13,509 nt of DNA, from contig JAQVHC010000029.1 in NCBI GenBank assembly GCA_028696435.1, forward strand, positions 1 through 13,509, in the 5' to 3' direction. Origin of the DNA: Actinomycetota bacterium (GTDB taxonomy: Bacteria; Actinomycetota; Humimicrobiia; Humimicrobiales; Humimicrobiaceae). The notes under the pieces are model-generated. The model did not search any database. It saw only the letters and a program-made list of their open reading frames with translations, and was not told where the DNA came from. Below are positions 6,086 to 13,125 of the stretch, in pieces. Position 1 is the stretch's first letter. The number at the start of each line of letters is the position of its first letter. Both the position numbers and the translations under genes were made by a program.

Positions 6086-7276
6086 CTACCTTAAATCCTG
6101 ATATGCTATTTCATGCTCTTTTCTTACTTCTCTCCACACACTGACATTTTCGACAAGACCTATACCTATCAGGATACTTATAAGGCTGGAGCCCCCGGAG
6201 CTTAAAAATGGTAGAGGGATTCCTATGATTGGCATGATACCTATTGTCATACCTATATTTATAGTCATCTGGGTTAAAATAATAAGACCTATCCCTGAAC
6301 TGAGTAACATTGCAAAATTATCAGAAGAATTTAGAGCTATATAAAAACATCTCCAGACAATAACGCCAAGTATGATTATTACAATAATAGCTCCCAGGAA
6401 ACCAAGCTCTTCGCCAATCACAGAAAAAATAAAATCAGTATGATGCTCCGGAACATAATTTAGATTAGTCTGCTTTCCAAGAAAAAGTCCTTTACCGGTC
6501 AGCCCCCCGGAGCCTATTGCAAGCTTTGATTGATATAAGCTATAACCCGAACCTTCGGTCGGCTGTGCATCGGGTTTCAAAAAAACAAGAATTCTATCAA
6601 GCTGATACTGCTTTATCAGGCCTGAATTCAGCGCAAATATAACTCCGCCGGCTGCCATCCCCAGTATTAAAAAAATATATAAAAAGCTGGCTCCGGACAA
6701 AAACAACATTCCTATGTATACACAAAAATATATTAATACCGTTCCGTAATCAGGCTCCAGTAAAACAAATGCCATAAAAGACAGTGCTATTGCAAGCGAA
6801 ATGGCTACTTTTTTAAATGTCACCTGGCATACTTTCTCACTGCGCCATTTTGACATAACTGCAGCAAGACTTATTACCATAAAAATCTTAGAAAATTCTG
6901 AAGGCTGGATGGTTGTAAACTTTAAATCTATCCAGCTCTTACATCCATTTACTTCAAAACCAAAAATAAGTACCGACAGAAGTAAAATAATACCTGTGGC
7001 AAAAAACAGCCACCAGTATCTTTTAATTATCCTGTAATTTACAAACTGAATAGCAATACATAAAAAAACTCCGACCGCCAGGTATATCGCCTGTCTCTTT
7101 AAGTAATATGCAGGGTCGCTCACACCTCCGGGCATAGTTTCCCTGGTAGCACTATAAATTATAAGAAGACCAAAAGAAGAAATAGCAATCACCAGAAAAA
7201 ATAGCAAAAAATCAAATCTTAATATCTTCTTATCTTTACTGTAATCATTTAAAGTATCTAAATTTTTTCCTCTCAT
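6086..7276 (-). CDS. rodA: Rod-shape peptidoglycan glycosyltransferase RodA (SEDS family)
   Basis: A 396-residue multispanning membrane protein that polymerises lipid II into glycan strands during side-wall elongation, with PBP2 as transpeptidase partner. SEDS hallmarks are SWIDLKFTTIQPSEFSK (about 114-130), EPDYGT (174-179), the loop GKGLFLGKQTNLNYVPEHHT ending at the conserved Asp of HTDFIF (D281), and IPLPFLSSGGSS (353-364). The gene lies 33 bp after mrdA, the expected partner. It starts with ATG after an AT-rich stretch with no visible Shine-Dalgarno sequence, which suggests coupling or leaderless-like initiation inside the operon. RodA rather than FtsW is preferred because of the mre/mrdA context. 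Length is normal. Confidence 0.95.
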   Translation of the reverse strand: MRGKNLDTLNDYSKDKKILRFDFLLFFLVIAISSFGLLIIYSATRETMPGGVSDPAYYLKRQAIYLAVGVFLCIAIQFVNYRIIKRYWWLFFATGIILLLSVLIFGFEVNGCKSWIDLKFTTIQPSEFSKIFMVISLAAVMSKWRSEKVCQVTFKKVAISLAIALSFMAFVLLEPDYGTVLIYFCVYIGMLFLSGASFLYIFLILGMAAGGVIFALNSGLIKQYQLDRILVFLKPDAQPTEGSGYSLYQSKLAIGSGGLTGKGLFLGKQTNLNYVPEHHTDFIFSVIGEELGFLGAIIVIIILGVIVWRCFYIALNSSDNFAMLLSSGIGLIILTQMTINIGMTIGIMPIIGIPLPFLSSGGSSLISILIGIGLVENVSVWREVRKEHEIAYQDLR

Positions 7277-7309
7277 TTTAGAATTACAACTATAAATTAA
7301 CTGATTATT

Positions 7310-9166
7310 TTATTTAATATCAAACAGATATTTATATATATTTTTTACCAGTGGACCAACATTGCTTCCGCCAGAACCTCCTTCTTCGAGCATTGCAACT
7401 ACTACGTATTCAGGATTACCTGCTGGCGCATAGCTTGCAAACCATCCATAATCCTGTTTTCCTAAAAATTCTGCAGTACCTGTTTTTGCTGCAATAGGAA
7501 TACTGCTCAGAGGAAAATCACTGAACACACTGTAACCTGTACCACCTGGAGCAAGTACTTCTATAAGCCCCTTTTCTATTGTCCCGATAAAATTCTCATT
7601 AAGGTTCAGATCCTCAAAGCCAGCTACCGATTCATCTGTTAATACTGCACCTTCACTATCAATTATTTCTTTACATAGATGAGGAGTATATTTTATACCA
7701 CGATTGGCTATAATTGAAAAAGCCTGCGCCATTTGAAGGGGAGTTACCAGTAAATCTCCCTGACCTATTGCCATATTGACGGTATCACCTGGAAACCATA
7801 CAGTATACCCTTTCTGCCCTTTAAAATAATCTTCTTTCCATTCTTTATCAGGAACCCGTCCAGAATACTCTTCAGGTAAACCACTTCCGGTTAAAGAACC
7901 AAATCCAAAAATCCTTAAATATTTTTGAAGAAGTTCATCAATATTATTATTTTTATTATAAAGCCCCAGACCAACATTATAAAAGTAAATATCACAGGAA
8001 TTTTTGATAGCTCCTACCAGACTAAGACTACCGTGGCCATATCTCTGCCAGCATTTTTTAGGATAATCTCTACCGAGGCCCAGCCATATTCCTGCACAGC
8101 TTATTCTACTACTTTCAGTTATTATACCTTCAGCAAGACCGGCGTAAGCCGGAACTATCTTAATTGTTGAACCCGGCGGGTAAGGATTAACTGCCCTATT
8201 AATCTGAGGCTGATGATTCTCAGGATCTTTAAGAAAATCCATATCTTTCTTTGATATTCCCCCTGTAAATAATTCCTGGCTGTATGTAGGGTAACTTGCC
8301 ATTGCCAGTATCTGACCATTATCTGCACTGAGTACCACCACTGCTCCGCCCGGTACATTGTAATACTCATTAGTATTAGAAATTTTTTTCTGTCTCACTT
8401 CCAGTATTGACTGGTAAAGTATTTCTTCTACAGCTCTCTGTAAATCAATATCAATTGTAAGATATAAATCATTTCCCTTAAGCGGTTCGGTTTTATCCAG
8501 CACACTTACCGGTCTTCCCAGAGGGTCAACTTCATATATAACTTTCCCTTTTCTACCCCTGAGTATGCTCTCATATGCTTCTTCAACACCACCCCATCCT
8601 ATCAGATCTCCACCTTCATAGTTATTTTTATACTCTTCAGATTTTAATCTTGTCTCATCAATCTCACCAATATGTCCTAATACATGAGAAGCAAGGACAC
8701 CATAATTATATTGCCTTAAATATATATCAATTACCTCAACCCCGGGTAGTTTATTGCTGTTTTCTTCAATATAAGTCATTTCAGCTTTATCTATATTCTG
8801 TTTTATGATAACTCTTTCTATATAAGAAACATTGGCCTTTTTTAGCTTTTCCTTTAACTGACTGTAGGGTATGTCCAGGCGATCACTTAAAATTTCCATA
8901 ACTTCCTCATTATCTATAACAACATAAGGCTGGACAGCTACTGCTTTAACTGGAACACTCTTAACCAGTAATTTTCCATTGCGGTCATAAATATCACCAC
9001 GTGAAGCCGGGATTGTTTTTTCCCTTGTAATATTTTGAGTTGCCAGCTCAGCATAGAGATTACCACTCATTACCTGTAAGAAGTACAGTCTCAGAGCTAT
9101 TACAATTAATACTATTATTAGTAAATAAAGAAGGATTCTAAATCTTATCTTTATATTGGACCCCAA
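7310..9166 (-). CDS. mrdA: Penicillin-binding protein 2 (elongation transpeptidase)
   Basis: A class B PBP that crosslinks new peptidoglycan in the elongasome with RodA. An N-terminal membrane anchor is followed by the pedestal motif PASRGDIYDRNGK. The transpeptidase motifs are intact: PPGSTIK (catalytic Ser about 333, Lys about 336), NSCDIYF (SxD, about 390-392) and KTGTAE (Lys about 561). CAGIW and KKCWQRYGHG are PBP2-typical. I place the start at TTG (9166), 7 nt after GAGGAG (9179-9174), giving 618 residues. An in-frame GTG at 9187 would add 7 residues but lacks its own Shine-Dalgarno sequence. The gene overlaps the 3' end of mreD by 29 bp. Family identity is firm; the start is likely. 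Confidence 0.96.
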   Translation of the reverse strand: MGSNIKIRFRILLYLLIIVLIVIALRLYFLQVMSGNLYAELATQNITREKTIPASRGDIYDRNGKLLVKSVPVKAVAVQPYVVIDNEEVMEILSDRLDIPYSQLKEKLKKANVSYIERVIIKQNIDKAEMTYIEENSNKLPGVEVIDIYLRQYNYGVLASHVLGHIGEIDETRLKSEEYKNNYEGGDLIGWGGVEEAYESILRGRKGKVIYEVDPLGRPVSVLDKTEPLKGNDLYLTIDIDLQRAVEEILYQSILEVRQKKISNTNEYYNVPGGAVVVLSADNGQILAMASYPTYSQELFTGGISKKDMDFLKDPENHQPQINRAVNPYPPGSTIKIVPAYAGLAEGIITESSRISCAGIWLGLGRDYPKKCWQRYGHGSLSLVGAIKNSCDIYFYNVGLGLYNKNNNIDELLQKYLRIFGFGSLTGSGLPEEYSGRVPDKEWKEDYFKGQKGYTVWFPGDTVNMAIGQGDLLVTPLQMAQAFSIIANRGIKYTPHLCKEIIDSEGAVLTDESVAGFEDLNLNENFIGTIEKGLIEVLAPGGTGYSVFSDFPLSSIPIAAKTGTAEFLGKQDYGWFASYAPAGNPEYVVVAMLEEGGSGGSNVGPLVKNIYKYLFDIK

Positions 9167-9668
9167 ATTTAATCTCCTCACTTTCACTTCTGCCAGAACT
9201 CATTTTTATAAGAGGAAAGATAATAAACATTAAAATAATATTGCAAACCGGTCTGACTAACAACTCCAGAGAAATAGCTGACCAATCAATACTAAAATTA
9301 AATAAATAAAGCACCAGATTCAATATTAAAATATTAATCTCTGTTACTAAAAAAACAAGAAAGCTATAAGTTGTCCAGGCTGGTTTAAATCCCGCAGTTA
9401 TGAGTTTATTAACAATAAAAGAATCAATTGCATAGATAAAAGCACTTATTCCAACGATATTACCCACCATAAGATCAAGTGTCATACCTGCAATAAACCC
9501 GGATAAAGCTCCCCAGAGCGTGCCATCAAACAGTGCAACAGCTATTATTATAACCATGATTAAATCAGAACTAATATAATACATCTTCAAGTATTCAAAA
9601 AAAACTATCTGCAGTAATAAACATATTATTATCAGAAAAAAATGTAAAAATTTAGAAAAAATTTTCAT
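9138..9668 (-). CDS. mreD: Rod-shape-determining membrane protein MreD
   Basis: A 176-residue, very hydrophobic protein with about five membrane segments, starting with KFLHFFLIIICLLLQIVFFE. A central motif, GTLWGALSGFIAGMTLDLMV, matches the conserved G-x-x-x-G-F-x-x-G-x-x-x-D pattern of MreD. The family is otherwise weakly conserved, so the position between mreC and mrdA is strong supporting evidence. MreD is an inner-membrane part of the elongasome linking MreB and MreC. The ATG at 9668 has no Shine-Dalgarno sequence. The 105-bp upstream gap is extremely AT-rich and holds a small palindrome, GTTGT-T-ACAAC (9676-9686). The 3' end overlaps mrdA. Confidence 0.9.
   Translation of the reverse strand: MKIFSKFLHFFLIIICLLLQIVFFEYLKMYYISSDLIMVIIIAVALFDGTLWGALSGFIAGMTLDLMVGNIVGISAFIYAIDSFIVNKLITAGFKPAWTTYSFLVFLVTEINILILNLVLYLFNFSIDWSAISLELLVRPVCNIILMFIIFPLIKMSSGRSESEEIKFGVQYKDKI
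9174..9179 (-). promoter_or_regulatory. Shine-Dalgarno GAGGAG selecting the mrdA TTG start
   Basis: GAGGAG lies inside the end of mreD. It is followed by ATTAAAT and then TTG GGG TCC, a 7-nt spacing. This argues for TTG at 9166 over the in-frame GTG at 9187. Confidence 0.6.
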
Positions 9669-9773
9669 AATATCAGTTGTTACAACAATAAAATACTTAT
9701 ATTTAAATATTTAATTTATATTCATATTTATGCTTTTAATATATTTATGTTTATTATATCTATGTTCATGATT

Positions 9774-10583
9774 TTATTCTTTAACTACCATAACATACTC
9801 AATTCTCCTGAAATCAGCAAAAGGTTCTACTTCTATTACCTTATAGAGACCTTCCGGGTTTTCGGTAACTCTGCTTATTCTTCCAATTAAAATATCTGCA
9901 GGTAAATTGCTATATTCAGATGTTACCACTATATCACCTTTAAACACCGGTTCTTCCACTGGAATATAATTCAATATAATTTTCTTATCCTGATTTCCTT
10001 TTATAATACCGGTCTGTCTGGAAGACAGTATTCTTGCTCCTATCGCGCTCTGTGGATCATTAATAAGTCTTACATTAGATGAGCTGCTGCCAGCCTGCAT
10101 AACAATTCCAATTAGCCCATCTTCATTAATTACACACATTCCTTCTCTGACTCCTTCGCTGCTACCGGCATTTAAAATAATTTCTGATTGCCATCCACTT
10201 TCATAAAAGCCTATTACTCTCGCTGCAACGGTTTCATAGTTTTTTCTAAGCTTTATATCAAGCAATTTCCTTAGAGAATCATTTTCAATTCTAAGATTTA
10301 TATTATCTGCATATTCTCTTCTCAGAACCGAGTTTTCCTCCAGAAGTTTCTGATATTTTTCCCCGAGGTTTATATAATCTTTCATTGAATTAATAAACTT
10401 TATAAAAGGTCTTACAAACGAAGAAAACTTCTCCTGAACAGGTTTAAAAAAATCGACGGTTTTAGCTTTAATTTTTTTTATTAATCCAGCCTCTCTAAAG
10501 CTTACCGTTATAACTATCAGGCAGAGGATAATTATTAAACCAAGAACAATAAAATTTCTGGAACTTCTACTTAATCTAACCAT
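9774..10583 (-). CDS. mreC: Rod-shape-determining protein MreC
   Basis: A 269-residue protein with one N-terminal membrane helix (about 11-28), a coiled-coil region rich in Leu, Lys and Glu (about 66-110), then the paired beta domains of MreC. Motifs include VAARVIGFYESGWQSEIILN, GLIGIVMQAG, VRLINDPQSAIGARI and LPADILIGRISRV. It bridges PBP2 and RodA to MreB from the outer face of the cytoplasmic membrane. Length and order agree with the family. It lies 38 bp after mreB. The ATG at 10583 is preceded by pyrimidine-rich sequence with no Shine-Dalgarno match. Confidence 0.95.
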   Translation of the reverse strand: MVRLSRSSRNFIVLGLIIILCLIVITVSFREAGLIKKIKAKTVDFFKPVQEKFSSFVRPFIKFINSMKDYINLGEKYQKLLEENSVLRREYADNINLRIENDSLRKLLDIKLRKNYETVAARVIGFYESGWQSEIILNAGSSEGVREGMCVINEDGLIGIVMQAGSSSSNVRLINDPQSAIGARILSSRQTGIIKGNQDKKIILNYIPVEEPVFKGDIVVTSEYSNLPADILIGRISRVTENPEGLYKVIEVEPFADFRRIEYVMVVKE

Positions 10584-10621
10584 GAGTAAAGTAAATATTT
10601 ATAGATTGAACGCAAAACAAA

Positions 10622-11659
10622 TTATCTTGAAAATTTAAGATATCTTTTCAGATCATCAAAGTCTTCGACACATTTTCCCGCTCCTATAGCTACTGCACCG
10701 AGTGGGTCTTCAGCAAGATATACCGGGCAGTGTGTTTCTCTACTAATTCTTTCGGCCAGACCTTTAAGCAATGATCCACCTCCTGCCATCATAATACCTT
10801 TTTTCATAATATCTGAAGAAAGCTCTGGAGGTGTAATGTCCAGAACTTCTACAATAGAATTCACAATATCGTTTATCACCTTTTCAAGAGCCTTTCTTAT
10901 CTGCTGACTTGTGATAATAATTGTCCTTGGAAGGCCTGAAATCAGGTCTCTTCCGTTTATTTCCATCTTTTCCTCATTTTCAAGCGGAAATGCAGAACCA
11001 ATTTCCATTTTAACTTTCTCTGCAGTCCTTTCACCAAGAAAAAGATTATGTTCTTTTTTAAGATAATAAATTATTGCTTCGTCCATCTCATCCCCGCCAA
11101 TTCTCATCGACTGGCTCACAACTATTCCTCCAAGTGATATAACAGCTACTTCAGATGTTCCACCACCTATATCTACTATCATACTACCCCTTGGTTCATC
11201 TATTGGTAGACCGGCACCTATTGCTGCTGCAAGGGGCTCTTCAATTATATAAGCGGCTCTTGCTCCTGCCTGTTCAGTGGTTTCAATAACAGCTTTTCTC
11301 TCAACCGGAGTAATTCCTGATGGAACACAGATAACTATCCTCGGTCTGGCAAAAATTATATTTTTATGAACATTCTGAATAAAATACCTTAACATTTTTT
11401 CTGTTGTTTCAAAATCTGCAATTACACCGTCTTCTAAGGGCTTTATTGCTATTATATTATCAGGAGTCCTGCCTACCATAGTTTTTGCCTCTTTACCTAC
11501 TGCAAGTACTTTTTTCTTTTCTTTATCAATCGCTACAACAGAGGGCTCATCAAGAACTATTCCTTTACCCCTTACATATACAAGTGTATTTGCTGTGCCG
11601 AGGTCTATACCCATATCTCTTCCAATTACGTTCAAGAAAAAATCAAACATTTGTTTCAT
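10622..11659 (-). CDS. mreB: Rod-shape-determining protein MreB (bacterial actin)
   Basis: A 345-residue actin-like ATPase forming membrane-associated filaments that guide side-wall synthesis. Diagnostic segments are MGIDLGTANTLVYVRGKGIV (phosphate-1 loop), PSGITPVERKAV, IEEPLAAAIGAGLPI, the phosphate-2 loop DIGGGTSEVAVISLGG and the adenosine motif MMAGGGSLLKGL. The N-terminal MKQMFDFFLNV is amphipathic and may help membrane binding. The Shine-Dalgarno AAGGAG (11668-11663) lies 3 nt before ATG 11659 and 12 nt before a second ATG at 11650. Neither spacing is ideal, so the start is uncertain by three codons. An in-frame TTG at 11662 directly abuts the Shine-Dalgarno and is unlikely. Maf ends 12 bp upstream. 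Confidence 0.97.
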   Translation of the reverse strand: MKQMFDFFLNVIGRDMGIDLGTANTLVYVRGKGIVLDEPSVVAIDKEKKKVLAVGKEAKTMVGRTPDNIIAIKPLEDGVIADFETTEKMLRYFIQNVHKNIIFARPRIVICVPSGITPVERKAVIETTEQAGARAAYIIEEPLAAAIGAGLPIDEPRGSMIVDIGGGTSEVAVISLGGIVVSQSMRIGGDEMDEAIIYYLKKEHNLFLGERTAEKVKMEIGSAFPLENEEKMEINGRDLISGLPRTIIITSQQIRKALEKVINDIVNSIVEVLDITPPELSSDIMKKGIMMAGGGSLLKGLAERISRETHCPVYLAEDPLGAVAIGAGKCVEDFDDLKRYLKFSR

Positions 11660-11671
11660 CAACTCCTTAAA

Positions 11672-12322
11672 TTAACAAAAAACATTAAATCCAAATTCCC
11701 TTAATAAGTCCACAAATTTCGCTACAGGAACTCCGGCTATATTATAAAAACAACCACTTACTTTCTCCACAAGCAAGCTCCCGTATCCAAGCACATTATA
11801 GGCTCCTGCTTTATCAAGTACATTTTCTCTTTCAACATATCTTTTAATCTCACCCGTAGTCAGTTTCCGGAATTTAACTTTCGTGGTTTCGGTATTACAA
11901 ACATATTTACCTGAAATACTTTCTAAAACACACACTCCGGTTATCACTTTATGAGTCTTCCCTGAAAGAATTTTCAAAAAATCAATTGCCTGCTCTCTAT
12001 CAAGCGGTTTGCCCATAGATTTACCGCCTGCATAAACAATGGTATCAAAACCGGCAATCAGAAATTGTCTCCCTTTATTATATTTATTATAATCTACCGC
12101 TGTTTTTTTAGAATTTTGTTTCCTTATACAATCATAAACGCTTCTTGTTTTTGCAATACTATTCCAGGCAACCGTTTTATAGGGATTTTTGTACTGCCTC
12201 TCCTCAAAATTCTCAGGTTTAATCACCTTAAAATCCACTCTGAAAAGCTCAAGTATTTCTTTTCTCCTTGGAGAAGCAGAAGCCAGAATTAATTCTTTTT
12301 TATCATCTTCTTCTTCCAACAT
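11672..12322 (-). CDS. maf: Maf-family nucleoside triphosphate pyrophosphatase
   Basis: A 216-residue member of the Maf/HAM1-like pyrophosphatases, which hydrolyse non-canonical or surplus NTPs (dTTP, UTP and modified forms). The N-terminal ELILASASPRRKEILELF, then GFDTIVYAGGKSMGKPLD, LSGKTHKVITGV and DKAGAYNVLGYGSLLVEKV fit the family. About 18 extra residues (VYDCIRKQNSKKTAVDYNKY region) lie between the NSIAKTRS helix and the DTIV strand. The usual GAD and IQG are GFD and VLG here. The start is ATG 12322, overlapping the DUF4321 gene by 20 bp, without a Shine-Dalgarno sequence. An upstream in-frame codon at 12340 would add six residues. The position just before mreB is common in Clostridia and relatives. 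Confidence 0.9.
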   Translation of the reverse strand: MLEEEDDKKELILASASPRRKEILELFRVDFKVIKPENFEERQYKNPYKTVAWNSIAKTRSVYDCIRKQNSKKTAVDYNKYNKGRQFLIAGFDTIVYAGGKSMGKPLDREQAIDFLKILSGKTHKVITGVCVLESISGKYVCNTETTKVKFRKLTTGEIKRYVERENVLDKAGAYNVLGYGSLLVEKVSGCFYNIAGVPVAKFVDLLREFGFNVFC

Positions 12323-12554
12323 CAGCCAGTAAAAAAGCAATAAGTAATCCTATTATAGCGCCAAGAGTAATATTAACATGTATGCCAAAATTTATATCTA
12401 TTAAATACAAATTAAGACTGAGGGAATCTGTGCCTACTTTTAATCCCTTATCCAGAATCGGAATTATGTCTTTTAAAATATGACCGAGAATAGCTCCTAT
12501 TACACCCCCGGCTAATACTATAAAAAAAACTACTTTGCCTCTTCTTTTTCCCAT
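12303..12554 (-). CDS. DUF4321 small membrane protein
   Basis: An 83-residue protein with two hydrophobic segments: residues about 8-30 (VVFFIVLAGGVIGAILGHIL) and about 57-78 (HVNITLGAIIGLLIAFLLAD). A short polar middle with SLSLNLYLIDINFGIHVN separates them. Length, the glycine-rich first helix and a location directly upstream of maf match DUF4321, a family of unknown function. The ATG at 12554 follows GAGGG with 6 nt spacing. The C-terminus ends in basic residues (GRRR), probably cytoplasmic. An elongasome-linked role is only suggested by context. Confidence 0.75.
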   Translation of the reverse strand: MGKRRGKVVFFIVLAGGVIGAILGHILKDIIPILDKGLKVGTDSLSLNLYLIDINFGIHVNITLGAIIGLLIAFLLADVGRRR

Positions 12555-12600
12555 AACTAACCCTCTAAATGGTATCCTCTTCCTAAAATTTTATTTTTAG

Positions 12601-13056
12601 TTATTTAAAAAATAATTCGATTTCCCTTTTTGCGCTTTCCGGAGAATCTGACCCGTGAATTACATTTACAGTAACATCGACACCATAATCGCCTCTTATT
12701 GTCCCCTTTTTTGCTTTTCTGGAATCGGTAGGACCCATAAGTTCTCTTATTCTGGAAATTGAATTCTCTCCACTTACAACCATGATTACCGATGGCCCGG
12801 AGGTTATATAATCAATTAATGGATCAAAAAAATCTTTATCTTTATGCTCATAGTAATGCTTGCATGCGAGCTCCCGGCTAATTTTTGCCATTTTTAATTT
12901 TTCAATTTTAAAATTTTCTTTCTCAAGCCTTGATATAATTTCCCCTACAATTTTTTTCTTTACTCCATCAGGTTTTATTATAACAAGGCTTTTCTCAATA
13001 TTGCTGGCTTCATCGCCAGCTTTTTTCTTCACCCCGGAAACACGACATTTTTCCAT
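12601..13056 (-). CDS. ndk: Nucleoside diphosphate kinase with short N-terminal extension
   Basis: Ndk transfers the gamma phosphate from ATP to NDPs through a phosphohistidine. The core EKSLVIIKPDGVKKKIVGEI, MGPTDSRKAKKGTIRGDYG and the active-site VNVIHGSDSPESAKREI (His about 134) are unmistakable. The protein is 151 residues, about 19 more at the N-terminus than most homologues, which begin at the residue aligned with Ile20 (codon ATT, 12999-12997). The ATG at 13056 has a fair Shine-Dalgarno, AAAGGG, at 6 nt spacing, so the extension is probably translated. The extension region is relatively GC-rich and contains a 6-bp stem-loop (13003-13020). The first gene fully inside the window in the minus cluster. 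Confidence 0.95.
   Translation of the reverse strand: MEKCRVSGVKKKAGDEASNIEKSLVIIKPDGVKKKIVGEIISRLEKENFKIEKLKMAKISRELACKHYYEHKDKDFFDPLIDYITSGPSVIMVVSGENSISRIRELMGPTDSRKAKKGTIRGDYGVDVTVNVIHGSDSPESAKREIELFFK
13003..13020 (-). other. Small stem-loop within the ndk N-terminal extension
   Basis: GCTGGC (13020-13015), a six-base loop, and GCCAGC (13008-13003) form a perfect 6-bp GC-rich stem on the minus strand. It ends 3 nt before the ATT codon aligned with the usual Ndk initiator. There is no U-run, so it is not a terminator. A translational role is possible but unproven. Confidence 0.4.
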
Positions 13057-13065
13057 AAAAAACCC

Positions 13066-13118
13066 TTTTTATTAAATATTTCCTTTTTACTAAATATTTT
13101 TTTACTAAATATTTTTAC
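13066..13118. repeat. Tandem AT-rich repeat upstream of ndk
   Basis: On the plus strand TTTTTACTAAATATTTTT occurs perfectly at 13084-13101 and 13099-13116 (15-bp period, overlapping by 3). A variant, TTTTTATTAAATATTTCC, lies at 13066-13083. The core TAAATATT is thus repeated at 13073, 13091 and 13106. It fills the gap between the zinc-ribbon gene and ndk, and its ndk-proximal end supplies the AAAGGG ribosome-binding site. Function unknown. Confidence 0.6.
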
Positions 13119-13125
13119 CATATAT

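Noticed and set aside
8155..8370. Minus-strand 71-codon ORF inside mrdA
   Set aside because: It is an alternative reading frame of the PBP2 gene with no recognisable domain.
9687..9773. TATAAT-like sequence in the mreC-mreD gap as a promoter
   Set aside because: No acceptable -35 at 16-19 bp; TATAAT is common by chance in such AT-rich DNA.
12555..12600. CTAAAA...TTTTAG inverted repeat after ndk as a terminator
   Set aside because: The stem is six mostly A-T pairs without a T-run, and the operon clearly continues into the next gene with its own Shine-Dalgarno sequence.
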